Of a stretch of 64,000 bases of DNA, positions 45,231 to 57,370 are shown in pieces. Under the pieces are notes generated by a model. The model saw nothing but the letters and a program-made list of their open reading frames with translations, ran no database searches and had not been told where the DNA came from. This DNA comes from Burkholderiaceae bacterium (GTDB lineage Bacteria > Pseudomonadota > Gammaproteobacteria > Burkholderiales > Burkholderiaceae): the NCBI GenBank assembly GCA_947448415.1, contig CANFMT010000007.1, positions 32,616-96,615 on the forward strand, written 5' to 3'. Every line of letters starts with the position of its first letter. The first letter of the stretch is position 1. The position numbers and the translations under genes were made by a program.

Positions 45231-45737
45231 TTAATATCCCGGCAAATTCATCGAGCGCGCAGTCTCAGACTGTTTCACGCGAAACTCTTCAAGACGCTTT
45301 GCCAAATCTGCGTCATGCAAGGCTAATCCTGCAATCACATGCAAGGCTGCATTAGCAGCGCCTGCTTCACCAATAGCAAAGGTAGCAACAGGAATACCTT
45401 TAGGCATTTGCACAATTGAATACAACGAATCTTCGCCACGCAAATACTTGCTTGCTACCGGAACACCATAAACCGGAACAATGGTCTTAGATGCAAGCAT
45501 GCCCGGCAAATGGGCGGCTCCGCCTGCGCCTGCAATGATTGCCTGCAGGCCATTGGCTTGCGCTTTTTCTGCGTACTGGAACATATCATCTGGCATGCGA
45601 TGCGCTGAAAGTACTTTAGCCTCATGAGCAATTCCAAACTGCTCAAGCATTTGGGCGGCATGTTGCATAGTGTCCCAATCTGAATTGGAACCCATCACTA
45701 TTCCGACTATCGGCTTTTTGCTCATTAACCCCTCCAA
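45231..45737 (-). CDS. purE: 5-(carboxyamino)imidazole ribonucleotide mutase
   Basis: [52 protein letters not shown]. Confidence 0.97.
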   Translation of the reverse strand: MEGLMSKKPIVGIVMGSNSDWDTMQHAAQMLEQFGIAHEAKVLSAHRMPDDMFQYAEKAQANGLQAIIAGAGGAAHLPGMLASKTIVPVYGVPVASKYLRGEDSLYSIVQMPKGIPVATFAIGEAGAANAALHVIAGLALHDADLAKRLEEFRVKQSETARSMNLPGY

Positions 45738-45775
45738 ATGCCTTAAATATCAACCAACCATCTTCTAAAACTCTA

Positions 45776-46672
45776 TTATCCCTGAGTTAAGCGAGTCAAG
45801 GCTTCACGGTACTTTTGAGCAGTCTTTTCAATAACGTCAACTGGTAATTGCGGTGCCGGAGCAGTCTTTGGCCATAGCTTGCCATCGACTTGAGCAGTTT
45901 CTAACCAGTCACGCACAAATTGCTTGTCATATGAAGGTGGGTTTGAACCCACGTAATACGTTTCAGCAGGCCAGAAACGAGAAGAATCTGCAGTCAGAAT
46001 TTCATCCATCAACACTAGCTGACCAGCATCGTCTAGACCAAATTCAAACTTAGTATCAGCAATGATGATTCCTCGGGTAGCCGCGTATTCTGACGCTTCT
46101 TTATAAAGACGAATACTGACTTCGCGAATTTGATTTGCTAGCTTCTCGCCAATGAGTTCAATGACTTTTTCAAATGAGATATTTTCATCATGCTCGCCCA
46201 CATCAGCTTTAGCAGCTGGTGTAAAAATAGGCTCAGGTAATTTTTGAGCATTTTCCAAACCCTCTGGCAAAGTAATACCGCATACCCTGCCAGTTTCTTT
46301 GTAATCTTTCCAACCGCTACCAGCTAAATAGCCACGCACTACCGCCTCAACTAAAATTGGCTTCAAACGCTTAGCTACTACTGCACGCCCTTGAACCTGA
46401 ACAACCTCATCTGCAGCCACAACTGTTGCAGGATCAATGCCAGTTAAGTGATTTGGTATCACGCCACCCAATTTATCAAACCAAAAATTGGCCATCTGAT
46501 TGAGCACAATGCCTTTTTCAGGAATGGGCTCGCCCATCACCACATCAAAAGCAGATAAACGATCTGTAGTGATCATTAATAGCTTGTCATCACCCAAAGC
46601 GTACACATCACGCACCTTACCTTTTGACAATAAAGGCAATGCCTTAATAGAAGTTGCATACAAAGCGGGCAT
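45776..46672 (-). CDS. purC: Phosphoribosylaminoimidazole-succinocarboxamide synthase
   Basis: [59 protein letters not shown]. Confidence 0.97.
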   Translation of the reverse strand: MPALYATSIKALPLLSKGKVRDVYALGDDKLLMITTDRLSAFDVVMGEPIPEKGIVLNQMANFWFDKLGGVIPNHLTGIDPATVVAADEVVQVQGRAVVAKRLKPILVEAVVRGYLAGSGWKDYKETGRVCGITLPEGLENAQKLPEPIFTPAAKADVGEHDENISFEKVIELIGEKLANQIREVSIRLYKEASEYAATRGIIIADTKFEFGLDDAGQLVLMDEILTADSSRFWPAETYYVGSNPPSYDKQFVRDWLETAQVDGKLWPKTAPAPQLPVDVIEKTAQKYREALTRLTQG

Positions 46673-46679
46673 AGTTAAA

Positions 46680-47744
46680 TCACTTCACAATCTGAGTTAG
46701 TTTGCCGCTCTTATAAAGTTCAGCCATTTTTTCCAAAGGAATAGGTTTGATCTTTGAAGCCTGGCCAGCAGAGCCAAAGGCCTGAAAGCGTGCGATACAA
46801 ACTTTTTTAGCAGCTTCGCGAGCAGGCTTCAAATAGTCACGCGGATCAAACTTACTTGGGTTCTCAATGAAATAGCGACGAATAGCACCAGTCATCGCCA
46901 AGCGAATATCAGTATCGATATTGATCTTACGAACACCATTCTTAATACCCTCTTGAATTTCTTCAACAGGCACACCATAAGTTTCTTTCATGTCGCCACC
47001 AAATTGACGAATCTCGGCAAGCAACTCTTGAGGAACACTTGAAGAACCATGCATTACTAAGTGTGTATTTGGAATACGAGCATGAATCTCTTTAATACGA
47101 TCAATTGCAAGAATATCGCCAGTAGGCTTTTTGGTGAACTTATAAGCGCCATGACTAGTACCAATTGCAATAGCCAATGCGTCGCATTGAGTCGCCTTTA
47201 CAAAATCAGCTGCCTGCTCTACGTCTGTTAGCAATTGCTCACGAGTCATCTTGCCATCGGCACCATGACCATCTTCTTTATCACCCTGCATTGTTTCTAG
47301 CGAACCTAATACGCCTAGCTCAGCTTCGACAGTAACCCCAATAGAGTGGGAAAACTTCACCACTTCTTTAGATACATCAACGTTATATTCATAACTAGCA
47401 ACAGATTTTCCATCAGCCTCAAGAGAGCCATCCATCATGACACTAGTAAAACCGCTTTTAATTGCAGCCATACATACCGCAGGGCTTTGGCCGTGGTCCT
47501 GATGCATGACTACTGGTATATGTGGATAAGCCTCCACCGCCGCAGATATCAAATGACGCAAGAAAGCTTCACCCGCATACTTACGCGCTCCTGCAGATGC
47601 TTGCATGATCACCGGGGAATCGGCTTCATTAGCTGCCTCCATAATGGCAGTAACCTGCTCTAAATTATTGACGTTAAATGCTGGCAAGCCATAACCATTT
47701 TCTGCAGCATGATCCAAGAGTTGTCTTAAAGATACCAAAGCCAT
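46680..47744 (-). CDS. fba: Class II fructose-1,6-bisphosphate aldolase
   Basis: [61 protein letters not shown]. Confidence 0.96.
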   Translation of the reverse strand: MALVSLRQLLDHAAENGYGLPAFNVNNLEQVTAIMEAANEADSPVIMQASAGARKYAGEAFLRHLISAAVEAYPHIPVVMHQDHGQSPAVCMAAIKSGFTSVMMDGSLEADGKSVASYEYNVDVSKEVVKFSHSIGVTVEAELGVLGSLETMQGDKEDGHGADGKMTREQLLTDVEQAADFVKATQCDALAIAIGTSHGAYKFTKKPTGDILAIDRIKEIHARIPNTHLVMHGSSSVPQELLAEIRQFGGDMKETYGVPVEEIQEGIKNGVRKINIDTDIRLAMTGAIRRYFIENPSKFDPRDYLKPAREAAKKVCIARFQAFGSAGQASKIKPIPLEKMAELYKSGKLTQIVK

Positions 47745-47793
47745 GATGTTCTCTTAATTAATAGTATGTTGAAAGTTATAAATAGTTTGTGAA

Positions 47794-49230
47794 TTACTTC
47801 ACATGAATAATTTTTAGATTATTGGTTCCGCCAGGCTCGCCCATTGGCTCGCCAGAAGTTAAAACAACCGTATCACCCTGTTTAACCGCGCCAGCTTTTT
47901 TCAAGCAAGCTTCCACCTCTTGTAAAGCGGTATCACGGTCCTTGGTATAGTCAAGGCCAATAGGTGTCACATTGCGATAGGTACTTAATGCACGCTGAGT
48001 TGCAATCTTAGAAGTCAAAGCAAAAATTGGCACATGAATATTGTGACGGCTCATCCAAATTGCAGTCGATCCAGAATCAGTCAGGGCCGCAATGGCGTTG
48101 GCATGCAAATGATGGGCAGTAAACAATGCACCCAGAGCAATTGTTTGGTCGATGCGCGCAAAAGTTTGGTCTAAGAAGTCTGTATCCAATTTAACAGGAT
48201 CAGACTTTTCGGCCTCGATACAAATCTCCGCCATGGCTTTGATAGTTTGAACTGGATATAAACCAGCAGCAGATTCAGCAGATAGCATGACGGCATCTGT
48301 GCCATCAAGCACTGCATTGGCTACATCACTCACTTCAGCTCGAGTCGGCACTGGAGCATTAATCATAGACTCCATCATTTGTGTTGCGGTAATCGTAAAT
48401 TTATCTGCTTCACGCGCCCACTTAATCATGCGTTTTTGTAAAGCAGGAACTGCTGCATTACCGACTTCAATCGCTAGGTCACCACGAGCAACCATAATGC
48501 CGTCGCTCTCAGCAATAATACTTTTTAAAGCTGCAGGCTCTATAGCTTCTGCACGTTCCACTTTTGCAATTGTGCGCACTTTACCAACGCCATGCTTTGC
48601 GCTAGCAGCATCTGCAAGCTTACGAGCATAGACCATATCTGCTCCGTCTTTCGGAAAGCTAATGGCCAAGAAGTCAACACCCATAGCGATAGCGGCATCT
48701 AAATCAGCAATATCTTTTTCAGTTAATGCAGGAGCTGTTAAGCCGCCGCCAGCACGATTGATGCCTTTATTATTGGAGAGTGGACCACCCTGCTCCACAA
48801 TAGTGAAAATTTCTCCACCCTTAACACTCTCTACCGTGAGAACCACTAAGCCATCATTTAATAAGAGGCGATCTCCTGGCTTAACATCACCTGGTAATTC
48901 TTTGTAATCAAGCCCAACCTTTGTTTGATCACCCAACTCACAAGCAACATCAAGCGTAAATTTGTCACCCTCTTTGAGAAGAATTTTGCTGTCAGCAAAT
49001 TTGCCCACACGAATTTTTGGGCCTTGCAAGTCGGCCATAATGCCGACCTCTTTACCGACCTCGGCAGAAATAGCTCTTACCAAATCATGGCGTGCCTTGT
49101 GATCCGCAACGGTTCCATGAGAAAAGTTCATACGCACTACATCCACACCTGCGCGAATCATCTCGCGTAATACTTCAGGTTTTTCTGATGCCGGGCCCAG
49201 AGTTGCAATAATTTTTGTTGCTCGAAGCAT
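47794..49230 (-). CDS. pyk: Pyruvate kinase
   Basis: TKIIATLGPASEKPEVLREMIRAGVDVVRMNFSHG, IMVARGDLAIEVG, TATQMMESMINAPVPTRAEVSDVANAVLDGTDAVMLSAE. Confidence 0.97.
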   Translation of the reverse strand: MLRATKIIATLGPASEKPEVLREMIRAGVDVVRMNFSHGTVADHKARHDLVRAISAEVGKEVGIMADLQGPKIRVGKFADSKILLKEGDKFTLDVACELGDQTKVGLDYKELPGDVKPGDRLLLNDGLVVLTVESVKGGEIFTIVEQGGPLSNNKGINRAGGGLTAPALTEKDIADLDAAIAMGVDFLAISFPKDGADMVYARKLADAASAKHGVGKVRTIAKVERAEAIEPAALKSIIAESDGIMVARGDLAIEVGNAAVPALQKRMIKWAREADKFTITATQMMESMINAPVPTRAEVSDVANAVLDGTDAVMLSAESAAGLYPVQTIKAMAEICIEAEKSDPVKLDTDFLDQTFARIDQTIALGALFTAHHLHANAIAALTDSGSTAIWMSRHNIHVPIFALTSKIATQRALSTYRNVTPIGLDYTKDRDTALQEVEACLKKAGAVKQGDTVVLTSGEPMGEPGGTNNLKIIHVK

Positions 49231-49232
49231 AT

Positions 49233-50444
49233 TTAGTCTTTCGCCCGTTCGGCCAATACTGCAAATGCTGGCAAGGTTTTACCTTCAAGGAATTCCAAGA
49301 ATGCGCCTCCACCAGTTGAGATGTAATCCACTTGGTTTTCAATGCCGTACTTAGCAATCGCAGCCAAGGTATCACCACCACCTGCAATAGAGAACGCTGG
49401 TGAATGCGCAATTGCTGCAGCTAACATTTTGGTACCACCACCAAATTGATCAATTTCGAATACGCCCAAGGGTCCATTCCAAACAATCGTACCAGCGTGA
49501 GCTAGCATGATCGAAAGTCGTGCAGCTGTCTTGGGGCCAATGTCTAAAATCATGTCATCTTCAGCCACCTGATCAGAAGGTACACGGTTTGCGCGTGCCA
49601 GCGGAGATAGCTCATTAGCAACGACAACGTCTTCTGGAATGGGAACATGTGCGCCACGCTTTTCCATGAGCTCCATAATTTCTCTAGCCTCATCGACTAG
49701 ATCAGGCTCAGCAAGAGATTTTCCAATTGGCAAACCCTTGGCGAGCATGAAGGTATTGGCGATACCGCCGCCAACAATTAGCTCATCCACTTTTTCTGAT
49801 AAAGCTTTCAAAATAGTGAGCTTAGAGGATACTTTAGATCCAGCAACAATCGCTACCAATGGGCGCTTAGGGCTTGCCAATGCACGACTCAATGCATCTA
49901 GCTCAGCAGCCATCAATGGACCAGCGCAGGCAACTGTCGCAAATTTTGCTACACCATTCGTTGTTGCTTCAGCACGGTGTGCAGTACCAAACGCATCGTT
50001 TACATAAACATCACACAAAGCAGCAATCTTTTTAGATAGCTCATCACCATTCTTTTTCTCACCCACATTGAGGCGGCAATTTTCTAGGAGAACCACTTCA
50101 CCTGGATTAACTTCAAAACCACCATTTACCCAGTCACTAATTAATGGCACTTTGCGGTTGAGTAATGTAGCAATACGATCCGCAACTGGAGCTAAGCTAT
50201 CTTCAGGCTTAAATTCACCTTCCGTTGGGCGCCCTAAATGTGAAGTCACCATCACAGCAGCGCCGGCATCTAAACACATTTGGACAGCAGGCATGGAGGC
50301 GCGAATGCGGGTGTCTTCGGTAATATTTCCCGCTTCGTCTTGAGGAACATTCAAGTCGGCGCGAATCAATACCCGTTTCCCCTTGAGTTGACCCGATTGG
50401 GCTAAATCGCTTAAACGCTTAACTTTGAATAATGATTCCGGCAT
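49233..50444 (-). CDS. pgk: Phosphoglycerate kinase
   Basis: [57 protein letters not shown]. Confidence 0.97.
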   Translation of the reverse strand: MPESLFKVKRLSDLAQSGQLKGKRVLIRADLNVPQDEAGNITEDTRIRASMPAVQMCLDAGAAVMVTSHLGRPTEGEFKPEDSLAPVADRIATLLNRKVPLISDWVNGGFEVNPGEVVLLENCRLNVGEKKNGDELSKKIAALCDVYVNDAFGTAHRAEATTNGVAKFATVACAGPLMAAELDALSRALASPKRPLVAIVAGSKVSSKLTILKALSEKVDELIVGGGIANTFMLAKGLPIGKSLAEPDLVDEAREIMELMEKRGAHVPIPEDVVVANELSPLARANRVPSDQVAEDDMILDIGPKTAARLSIMLAHAGTIVWNGPLGVFEIDQFGGGTKMLAAAIAHSPAFSIAGGGDTLAAIAKYGIENQVDYISTGGGAFLEFLEGKTLPAFAVLAERAKD

Positions 50445-50645
50445 GAGATTAGGGCAAATAAGGTGGTTTATGGGGAATGCTCCATTCTAAATGCTCTAGG
50501 GCAGCAAAACCAAAGGAATCAGATGATCCATCTACGCCGCCTGCTCTACAATAGGAACTTGGATGCTTTTTGGATGCAGGATGCCTAAAACCCTAGCCCA
50601 GCGCCCCGATTAACCAGATTTTTTAGATATAAAAAGGTAGAGAAA

Positions 50646-51569
50646 ATGTCGATGTCCGACCGCGATGGCTTTATTTGGTCCGATGGGAAGCTAATTCCTT
50701 GGCGCGAGGCCAATGTTCATATCTTAACCCATAGCCTACACTACGGAATGGGCGTTTTTGAAGGTATTCGTGCCTATAAAACTCCCCAAGGCACAGCCAT
50801 TTTCCGCCTTCCAGAGCACGTAAAGCGCCTCTTTAATGGCACCAAGATATTCCAAATGAATATGCCTTACAGCCAAGAAGAGATCACTAAAGCCATTATT
50901 GAGGTCGTTAATAGCAATAAACTTGAAGCTTGCTACATCCGCCCGATCATCTTTATTGGCTCCCAAAAACTAGGCATTTCACCTAAAGGCAATAGCATCC
51001 ATACAGCCATTGCTGCCTGGGAATGGGGTGCCTACTTAGGCGAAGACGGACTAAATAAGGGTATTAGAGTAAAAACCTCTTCATTTACTCGTCACTTTGT
51101 AAACTCCTCATTGGTACGCGCTAAAGCTTCTGGCTACTACATCAACTCAATTTTGGCCAATCAAGAAGTTACTGCTAATGGATACGACGAGGCTTTATTG
51201 CTCGACACTGAAGGTTATGTATCTGAAGGTTCTGGTGAAAATCTCTTCATGGTTCGCAATGGCATCGTTTACACACCTGATCTTGCTTCATGCCTTGATG
51301 GCATCACACGTGACTCAGTCATGCAGATTGCAAAAGATCTAGGCTATGAGGTTCGTGAAAAACGCATAACTCGCGACGAAGTCTATTCTGCTGATGAAGC
51401 TTTCTTTACCGGCACTGCTGCTGAAGTAACCCCAATTCGCGAACTAGATGACCGCACAATTGGTGATGGTAAGCGTGGCCCTATTACCGAGAAAATTCAA
51501 AAGACTTATTTTGATGCTGTTTATGGCAGAGATGATAAGTACAAAGCGTGGCTTACTTACGTTAAGTAA
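50646..51569 (+). CDS. ilvE: Branched-chain amino acid aminotransferase
   Basis: LTHSLHYGMGVFEGIRAYKTPQGTAIFRLPEHVKRLF, GYVSEGSGENLFMV, FFTGTAAEVTPIRELDDR. Confidence 0.96.
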   Translation: MSMSDRDGFIWSDGKLIPWREANVHILTHSLHYGMGVFEGIRAYKTPQGTAIFRLPEHVKRLFNGTKIFQMNMPYSQEEITKAIIEVVNSNKLEACYIRPIIFIGSQKLGISPKGNSIHTAIAAWEWGAYLGEDGLNKGIRVKTSSFTRHFVNSSLVRAKASGYYINSILANQEVTANGYDEALLLDTEGYVSEGSGENLFMVRNGIVYTPDLASCLDGITRDSVMQIAKDLGYEVREKRITRDEVYSADEAFFTGTAAEVTPIRELDDRTIGDGKRGPITEKIQKTYFDAVYGRDDKYKAWLTYVK

Positions 51570-51585
51570 TTAGGAAAAATTAGAA

Positions 51586-51774
51586 ATGACTCAAGCTCAA
51601 GTGATTATGGTGGACGGCAAAGACTTGCCATTACATTGCCCCACCAATAAAACTCCAGCCTGGAATTCGCATCCACGCGTTTTTCTAGATATCACGAAAA
51701 CCGGGGAAGCTAAGTGCCCATATTGTGGCGCTGATTACAAGCTTATCCCAGGTACCGAACCACACGGTCACTAA
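51586..51774 (+). CDS. Zinc-finger domain-containing protein (small, CxxC)
   Basis: LHCPTNKTPAWNSHPRVFLDITKTGEAKCPYCGADYKL. Confidence 0.9.
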   Translation: MTQAQVIMVDGKDLPLHCPTNKTPAWNSHPRVFLDITKTGEAKCPYCGADYKLIPGTEPHGH

Positions 51775-51819
51775 CCATATCAGCACCTCATTTTGAGGTG
51801 CTGAATCGGGATACATCTT

Positions 51820-52857
51820 ATGCGCGGTATTCTGATAATTGCCCCTAACTGGATTGGGGACGCAGTAATGACCCAGCCTTTACTAGCAAATCTTAAAGCG
51901 CTTTATCCAGAATCTAAAATTGATATTCTTGCTAGCGACTGGGTTGCGCCGATTTATCGTGCCTGTTCAGAAGTGCATGAGGTCATTGAAGCAAAGTTTG
52001 AGCACAAAAAACTGCAATGGAGCATGCGCAAACAACTTGCAAAAAAGTTACGCGCAAAAAATTATTATGCATGCTTTGTACTACCAAATAGCTTTAAATC
52101 TGCTTTGATTCCCTGGCTGGCAAATATTCCATTTCGAATTGGTTATCGCGGTGAATTGAGATATGGGCTAATTAATATTGCTCTTAATAACCCAAGCAAA
52201 GTTCATCGTCCTCCGATGGTCGATCATTATCTTGCCCTGAGCCAACTGCTTAGCGATCACCAAGAATTAAACGGAGATCATGATCAGGTACCAAAACTCA
52301 ATATTTCACCCAAAGCAAAGCAGTCCGTAGAGGCAAAATTAGGGTCCGTAACAATTGCCGCAGACTCTACCTATGTGATGTGTCCAGGCGCTGAATATGG
52401 CCCGACTAAACGCTGGCCTGCAGAGCACTTTGCAAATCTTGCAAAAACTCTCATTAAGAGCAATCTACAGAATCATGTCATTCTTTTAGGTGGTAAAGGT
52501 GATCACTCTCTAGCCCAAGAAATTGCCACCCTAGCAAACCTCCCCGATAAGGTTTTGAACTGGTGTGGCAATACTTCACTAGATGAAGCTATTGCCCTCA
52601 TTGGAATTAGCAAAGCCGTGATTAGCAATGACTCTGGATTAATGCATATTGCAGCAGCTCTCAAAACCCCGCAGGTAGCCATCTTCGGATCAAGCGACCC
52701 AGCGCATACTCCTCCTTTATCAGATAAAGCTAAAGTACTATGGCTAGCTTTACCTTGTAGCCCGTGCCATAAGAGAGAGTGCCCATTAGGCCACTTGAAA
52801 TGTCTAAAAGATATCTTTCCAGAGCAAGTTTTCGCTACACTCAATCACCTGCAATAG
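51820..52857 (+). CDS. waaF: ADP-heptose:LPS heptosyltransferase II
   Basis: APNWIGDAVMTQPLLANLKALYP, CPGAEYGPTKRWPAEHFANLA, SNDSGLMHIAAALKTPQVAIFGSSDPAHTPP. Confidence 0.95.
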   Translation: MRGILIIAPNWIGDAVMTQPLLANLKALYPESKIDILASDWVAPIYRACSEVHEVIEAKFEHKKLQWSMRKQLAKKLRAKNYYACFVLPNSFKSALIPWLANIPFRIGYRGELRYGLINIALNNPSKVHRPPMVDHYLALSQLLSDHQELNGDHDQVPKLNISPKAKQSVEAKLGSVTIAADSTYVMCPGAEYGPTKRWPAEHFANLAKTLIKSNLQNHVILLGGKGDHSLAQEIATLANLPDKVLNWCGNTSLDEAIALIGISKAVISNDSGLMHIAAALKTPQVAIFGSSDPAHTPPLSDKAKVLWLALPCSPCHKRECPLGHLKCLKDIFPEQVFATLNHLQ

Positions 52858-52877
52858 TCATCCAAGGAATGTAAGCC

Positions 52878-53312
52878 ATGTCAAAACTTGCCAGACTTTT
52901 TCATAATGCTGATGATGTCGTAGATGCTTGGCGAGATGCTTTGCGCCATAGAGATGTTCAGGGTGCTTTAGATATATGGCTCGATGACGACTCAATTACT
53001 TGCGTTCTTCCAGAAGGTCATCGCTTAAGTGGGCATGCTGAAATACGTGAGGGCCTGGAAAGACTCCTCACCAAACAGCCATTATTTCTCGAGCCAATTG
53101 CCTGCATTAGTCACTCTGTATTGGGTGCTGCAGTCTATGACACTATAGAAGCAGTTCATCTCAGACCTGATCAGATAGAAGCTGAATTTTTTCTCAATAT
53201 CACTCTCGTTCTATTGCAAGATAGTCAAGGTTGGAGAATTGCCCATCTGCATGCAAGTCGTTCAACAGAGGATACCTTTGACGCTCCTTCCACTCCACAC
53301 GGCTTGCATTAA
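52878..53312 (+). CDS. NTF2/SnoaL-like fold protein
   Basis: WRDALRHRDVQGALDIWLDDDSITCVLPEGHRLSGHAEIREGLERL. Confidence 0.75.
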   Translation: MSKLARLFHNADDVVDAWRDALRHRDVQGALDIWLDDDSITCVLPEGHRLSGHAEIREGLERLLTKQPLFLEPIACISHSVLGAAVYDTIEAVHLRPDQIEAEFFLNITLVLLQDSQGWRIAHLHASRSTEDTFDAPSTPHGLH

Positions 53313-53317
53313 AAACC

Positions 53318-53938
53318 ATGGATGAACAAGTACTACGGTCACTAGTTAAGTGGCCTAACGTACCCGATTGTTTTGGCTGGCTTGCCTTAGATCGCCGCGG
53401 CCAATGGCGTATGCGTGATGAGTTTGCACAAGTCAATCAATTGCCAGGGCAGGCGATTGAGCATGTAGCCTTAAAAGAATTTATTTCCAGAAATTACGCA
53501 AGCGACTCACAGGGGAGATACTTTTTTCAGAACGGTCCTCAAAGAGTTTTTATAACGCTGGATGCAACCCCCTGGGTTGCTCGCATCATTCCCGATGAAA
53601 ATCAATTTCTTCTTATCACGCAGTGCCAGAGCCAGCTTCATCCAATCGCCGCATTAAGTGATGAGAACGGAAACATCTATATAGTTGGATCAATCGAGCA
53701 TGTTGTCTATCAAGGCTCTGGAAATGATCAGTTCACTAAAGAATATAGCTTGAGTGTTGCTATACTCCACGATCATGATTTGGATCACTTTTCAGAATTA
53801 GCAAAGTTGCATGATGAAGCTTGTAGTTTTGGTGGATCTTGGAATTGGCGAGGCAAGCAATTGCCTTTAGACCCGATTCACCACAAAGAACTTGCTACTC
53901 GCTTTAATTTTGTAACTACGCCAAGTGCTAACACCTAA
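53318..53938 (+). CDS. Conserved hypothetical protein (DUF family not assigned)
   Basis: Continuous frame; LRSLVKWPNVPDCFGWLALDRRGQWRMRDEFAQ...GRYFFQNGPQRVFITLDATPW. Confidence 0.75.
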   Translation: MDEQVLRSLVKWPNVPDCFGWLALDRRGQWRMRDEFAQVNQLPGQAIEHVALKEFISRNYASDSQGRYFFQNGPQRVFITLDATPWVARIIPDENQFLLITQCQSQLHPIAALSDENGNIYIVGSIEHVVYQGSGNDQFTKEYSLSVAILHDHDLDHFSELAKLHDEACSFGGSWNWRGKQLPLDPIHHKELATRFNFVTTPSANT

Positions 53939-53939
53939 G

Positions 53940-55640
53940 TTAGCCAGGCACCTTCCTGCCCTGCTCTCGTAGTTCATCCTGATATTGCCTTTGCATTTCT
54001 CGCAAACGCGCCTCAATACTAGAACCCTGATAGTAGTCCGTCGCACCGGCAGAGCGAGCAATTTTTAATTGCTCAATTGCTGATGGCCAGGCTCCTTCAA
54101 GTGCGTATTTCTCACCAAGAGCGTAATGTCGCATCGGTACATTTTTTGCCTGATCATAGGATTGTGAAAGTAAACCCCACCATACCACTTCATTTGGTTG
54201 TGCTCTGGTCCGCGCTTTAAGCCAAACAATTGCATCATTAGTTTTGCCTAGCTTTAACTCTGCATTAACCATTGCAGCGCCAGCAGCATAGGATTGAGGA
54301 TAGGCTCTTAAAGTTGCTTGTGCAATTTGCAAAGCTTCTTCATTCTTACCCTTGGCTAAGGCTAGCTCTGAAGCTGTGATGTCCAAAGATAAGCTCTGCT
54401 TCTGCGCGGGCGTACCTTGAATACTGGCTTTCTGTAACAGTGTTCGAGCTTGCTGCAAATTAAACTCAGCCTGATCAATTTTTCCCTGACGCTGATCTAT
54501 GAGAGTAAGGCCATAAAAACCTTCTAATTGCTTACCTACTTGAGGTTGCTTGCTCAAGCTATCAAAAGTATTTCTGAGGTCATACATACCGCCTGAAGTT
54601 CCTGATTGCTCCATGCGTGCCCGCGCCTTAATAAAATAGAACTCGAGAGAGGTGGGCAGATTGCGTCGGGTAACCACTCTTGCACGATCCTGCATATCGG
54701 CAATACGATCCGTTGTTAATGGATGAGTACGCACATAGGCTGGAACTCCTTTATCCATAATTCCAGTGGCTTTTTGTAAGCGCTGAAAAAAACCTGGCGC
54801 GCCATTCACATCATAGCCACCGGCATCCAGTATCTGAAATCCAACACGATCAGCCTCTCGTTCTGCATCTCTTGAGTAAGAGAGTTGATTATTAACCGCA
54901 ATTGCTTGACCGCCCTGCATAAGTCCTGAGGCCGCCTGAGGATTTCGGGACATGGCTAAAGCGCCCAAAACCATTCCAGCTAAAGCAATCATTGTGTTGG
55001 TAGCTTGCTGATCCATTTGGCGAGCCAAATGTCGTTGCAACACATGCCCGGTCTCATGACCCATAACTGAGGCAACTTCAGATTCAGAATCTGCGCTCAC
55101 TAATAAACCTGTATGAAAGCCAATGAAACCACCAGGTAAAGCAAAGGCATTAATGCTGCTATCTTTCACTGCAAAAACTTCAAAGTTATAAGCCCCACTA
55201 CCTTGCTCATTGGCACCACCAAGCTGTAATTTCTTAGCCGCTTGAAGCAGGCGACGTTCCATTTGATTTAGAAAATCATAAATTACTAAATCATTTGAGT
55301 AATCAGGATCAGGTCGAATCTGACGCATGATCATCTCACCATACTTGCGCTCATCAACTCTATTTAAAGCATCGCCCCCTGGATCACCCATGTCAGGCAA
55401 CACAATATTGGGCTGACTTTGCGAGGCGCCTCGTGATGGCAAATTTGACGAACGTGCATCAGGCGATTGCATTGCACGGTCAATATTCTGGATTGCTGCA
55501 GAATTACCCTCAACAGACACATCGCCCACAGGTACTGCTGCATAAGCAGGAAATCCGGAAAATACCATTCCAAGCATCAGCTGGATAGCCAAAAAGCGCT
55601 GCAAAAAAGAGGTTTTATTAGTCGACTTAATGTCCCGCAT
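53940..55640 (-). CDS. M48 family periplasmic metalloprotease with TPR (BepA/YfgC-like)
   Basis: Signal peptide; [18 protein letters not shown] (HExxH), [20 protein letters not shown]-like C-terminus. Confidence 0.93.
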   Translation of the reverse strand: MRDIKSTNKTSFLQRFLAIQLMLGMVFSGFPAYAAVPVGDVSVEGNSAAIQNIDRAMQSPDARSSNLPSRGASQSQPNIVLPDMGDPGGDALNRVDERKYGEMIMRQIRPDPDYSNDLVIYDFLNQMERRLLQAAKKLQLGGANEQGSGAYNFEVFAVKDSSINAFALPGGFIGFHTGLLVSADSESEVASVMGHETGHVLQRHLARQMDQQATNTMIALAGMVLGALAMSRNPQAASGLMQGGQAIAVNNQLSYSRDAEREADRVGFQILDAGGYDVNGAPGFFQRLQKATGIMDKGVPAYVRTHPLTTDRIADMQDRARVVTRRNLPTSLEFYFIKARARMEQSGTSGGMYDLRNTFDSLSKQPQVGKQLEGFYGLTLIDQRQGKIDQAEFNLQQARTLLQKASIQGTPAQKQSLSLDITASELALAKGKNEEALQIAQATLRAYPQSYAAGAAMVNAELKLGKTNDAIVWLKARTRAQPNEVVWWGLLSQSYDQAKNVPMRHYALGEKYALEGAWPSAIEQLKIARSAGATDYYQGSSIEARLREMQRQYQDELREQGRKVPG

Positions 55641-55663
55641 CCCTATATGGTAAAACTAAACCT

Positions 55664-56155
55664 ATGAATAAACTAACTCATTTCGACACCAGCGGACAAG
55701 CCCACATGGTTAATGTGGGAGATAAACCTAATACTCATCGTATTGCAATTGCAACAGGCACCATTTCAATGAAGCCGGAAACCTACAACATGGTTGAGGC
55801 TGGAACACATAAAAAGGGGGATGTTCTTGGCATTGCCAGAATCGCAGGAATTCAGGCATCTAAAAAAACCTCAGATCTTATTCCCCTATGTCACCCTCTA
55901 GCGCTTACTCATGTTAGCCTGGAATTTCAGCTCAATCCCAACAATAGCAGTGTTACTTGTATAGTAAAAGCTGAAACCACCGGCCCCACTGGAGTTGAAA
56001 TGGAAGCCCTCACCGCAGTTCAGGTTACCCTCCTCACAATCTACGATATGTGCAAAGCAGTAGACCGTGGAATGGTGATGGGTGATATTAAATTACTTGA
56101 GAAGAATGGTGGTAAATCTGGGGAGTGGAAAGCGGGAGAGCAAAAACTAACCTAA
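55664..56155 (+). CDS. moaC: Cyclic pyranopterin monophosphate synthase MoaC
   Basis: [65 protein letters not shown]. Confidence 0.97.
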   Translation: MNKLTHFDTSGQAHMVNVGDKPNTHRIAIATGTISMKPETYNMVEAGTHKKGDVLGIARIAGIQASKKTSDLIPLCHPLALTHVSLEFQLNPNNSSVTCIVKAETTGPTGVEMEALTAVQVTLLTIYDMCKAVDRGMVMGDIKLLEKNGGKSGEWKAGEQKLT

Positions 56156-56367
56156 GTAGCACTTAGAGTATTCAACTTTTAGTCTTGCCTATGCGAAGGA
56201 TGAAAAATAGTGTCAATAAGCTGCCACCATGAAATATTGCTTGGCGAATTTTAGGCAGCCAGCCAAATAGTTAGACTATATTCAATCTAGCTGGCCTTGA
56301 ATAGCTGATATAGTAAACATGAAATCTTGAAATAACATTAGGATAAATTTTATATAGCGAATCAATC

Positions 56368-57048
56368 ATGTCATATATCAGCTCAAAGAATAGAAAACTT
56401 TTATCTTCGATTGCTCCCAAATGCAAGTCTCAGTTAGGCCAAGAGATATTTGCCTTAATTGAAAACGATTTTAAACGAAATGGTTATTTTGTAGAATTCG
56501 GTGCGACTAATGGATTCGATTTAAGCAACTCCCATCTTCTTGAAAAAGAATTTGGCTGGAGCGGAATCCTTGCTGAACCAGCAAAATTATGGCATCAAAA
56601 TCTACAAATAAATAGAAATTGCATCATTGATCATCGATGTGTCTGGAGCAAATCTGGAGAAATACTCTCCTTTCATGAAGCTGATGCAGCTGAATTTTCA
56701 ACAATTCACTTTTTAGCCGAAAATGATTTACATAAAGAACATAGAAAACCTGGGAAGCAGTATCCCGTCACAACAGTTTCTTTGGAAGATTTATTAAGAC
56801 AACACTCTGCCCCAAAAAATATTGACTATCTTTCAATTGATACGGAGGGTAGTGAGTATGAAATTCTTTCAAATTTTGATTTTAATGCCTATGAAATTAA
56901 TGCAATAACCTGTGAACATAACTACACATCCGAGAGGGATTTAATATACAAACTCTTAACTTCTAAAGGTTTTTTTAGAGTTCAAACTGATAAATCACAA
57001 TATGATGATTGGTATACAAAAAGAAAACCAATTTTTTTATACGTTTGA
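56368..57048 (+). CDS. FkbM-family methyltransferase
   Basis: GQEIFALIENDFKRNGYFVEFGATNGFDLSNSHLLEKEFGWSGILAEPA..IDYLSIDTEGSEYEIL. Confidence 0.88.
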   Translation: MSYISSKNRKLLSSIAPKCKSQLGQEIFALIENDFKRNGYFVEFGATNGFDLSNSHLLEKEFGWSGILAEPAKLWHQNLQINRNCIIDHRCVWSKSGEILSFHEADAAEFSTIHFLAENDLHKEHRKPGKQYPVTTVSLEDLLRQHSAPKNIDYLSIDTEGSEYEILSNFDFNAYEINAITCEHNYTSERDLIYKLLTSKGFFRVQTDKSQYDDWYTKRKPIFLYV

Positions 57049-57370
57049 AAAAATATAGAGGCCTAACCAAGCTTGAGTTACTTCATTTTTGGAGGCGCCT
57101 CAACATAAATATTTAATTAGTATTTAAAACACAGTCATACAAATAAATAATTTAGCTAGTTGACGTGCTTGTGAAATACTCAATCTCAGGAGCTTTCAAT
57201 GAGATTTGTAGGTGGCCAAAGATTCTATGCAAATAAATTAGAGGTAAAAGATTATCCTAATTTTATAAGGCCATCGGGGAAAAATAATGGTATAAATTAA
57301 AAAATCAAATAATTATTACCGGATTTACTGAACCAATCGTCAGACCTTTATTTAACTACAATGTAATTTA

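Noticed and set aside
51780-51804. TCAGCACCTCA-TTT-TGAGGTGCTGA hairpin before waaF as an intrinsic terminator
   Set aside because: Perfect stem but no following T-run; it could be an attenuator or RNA-processing site, not supported enough to call.
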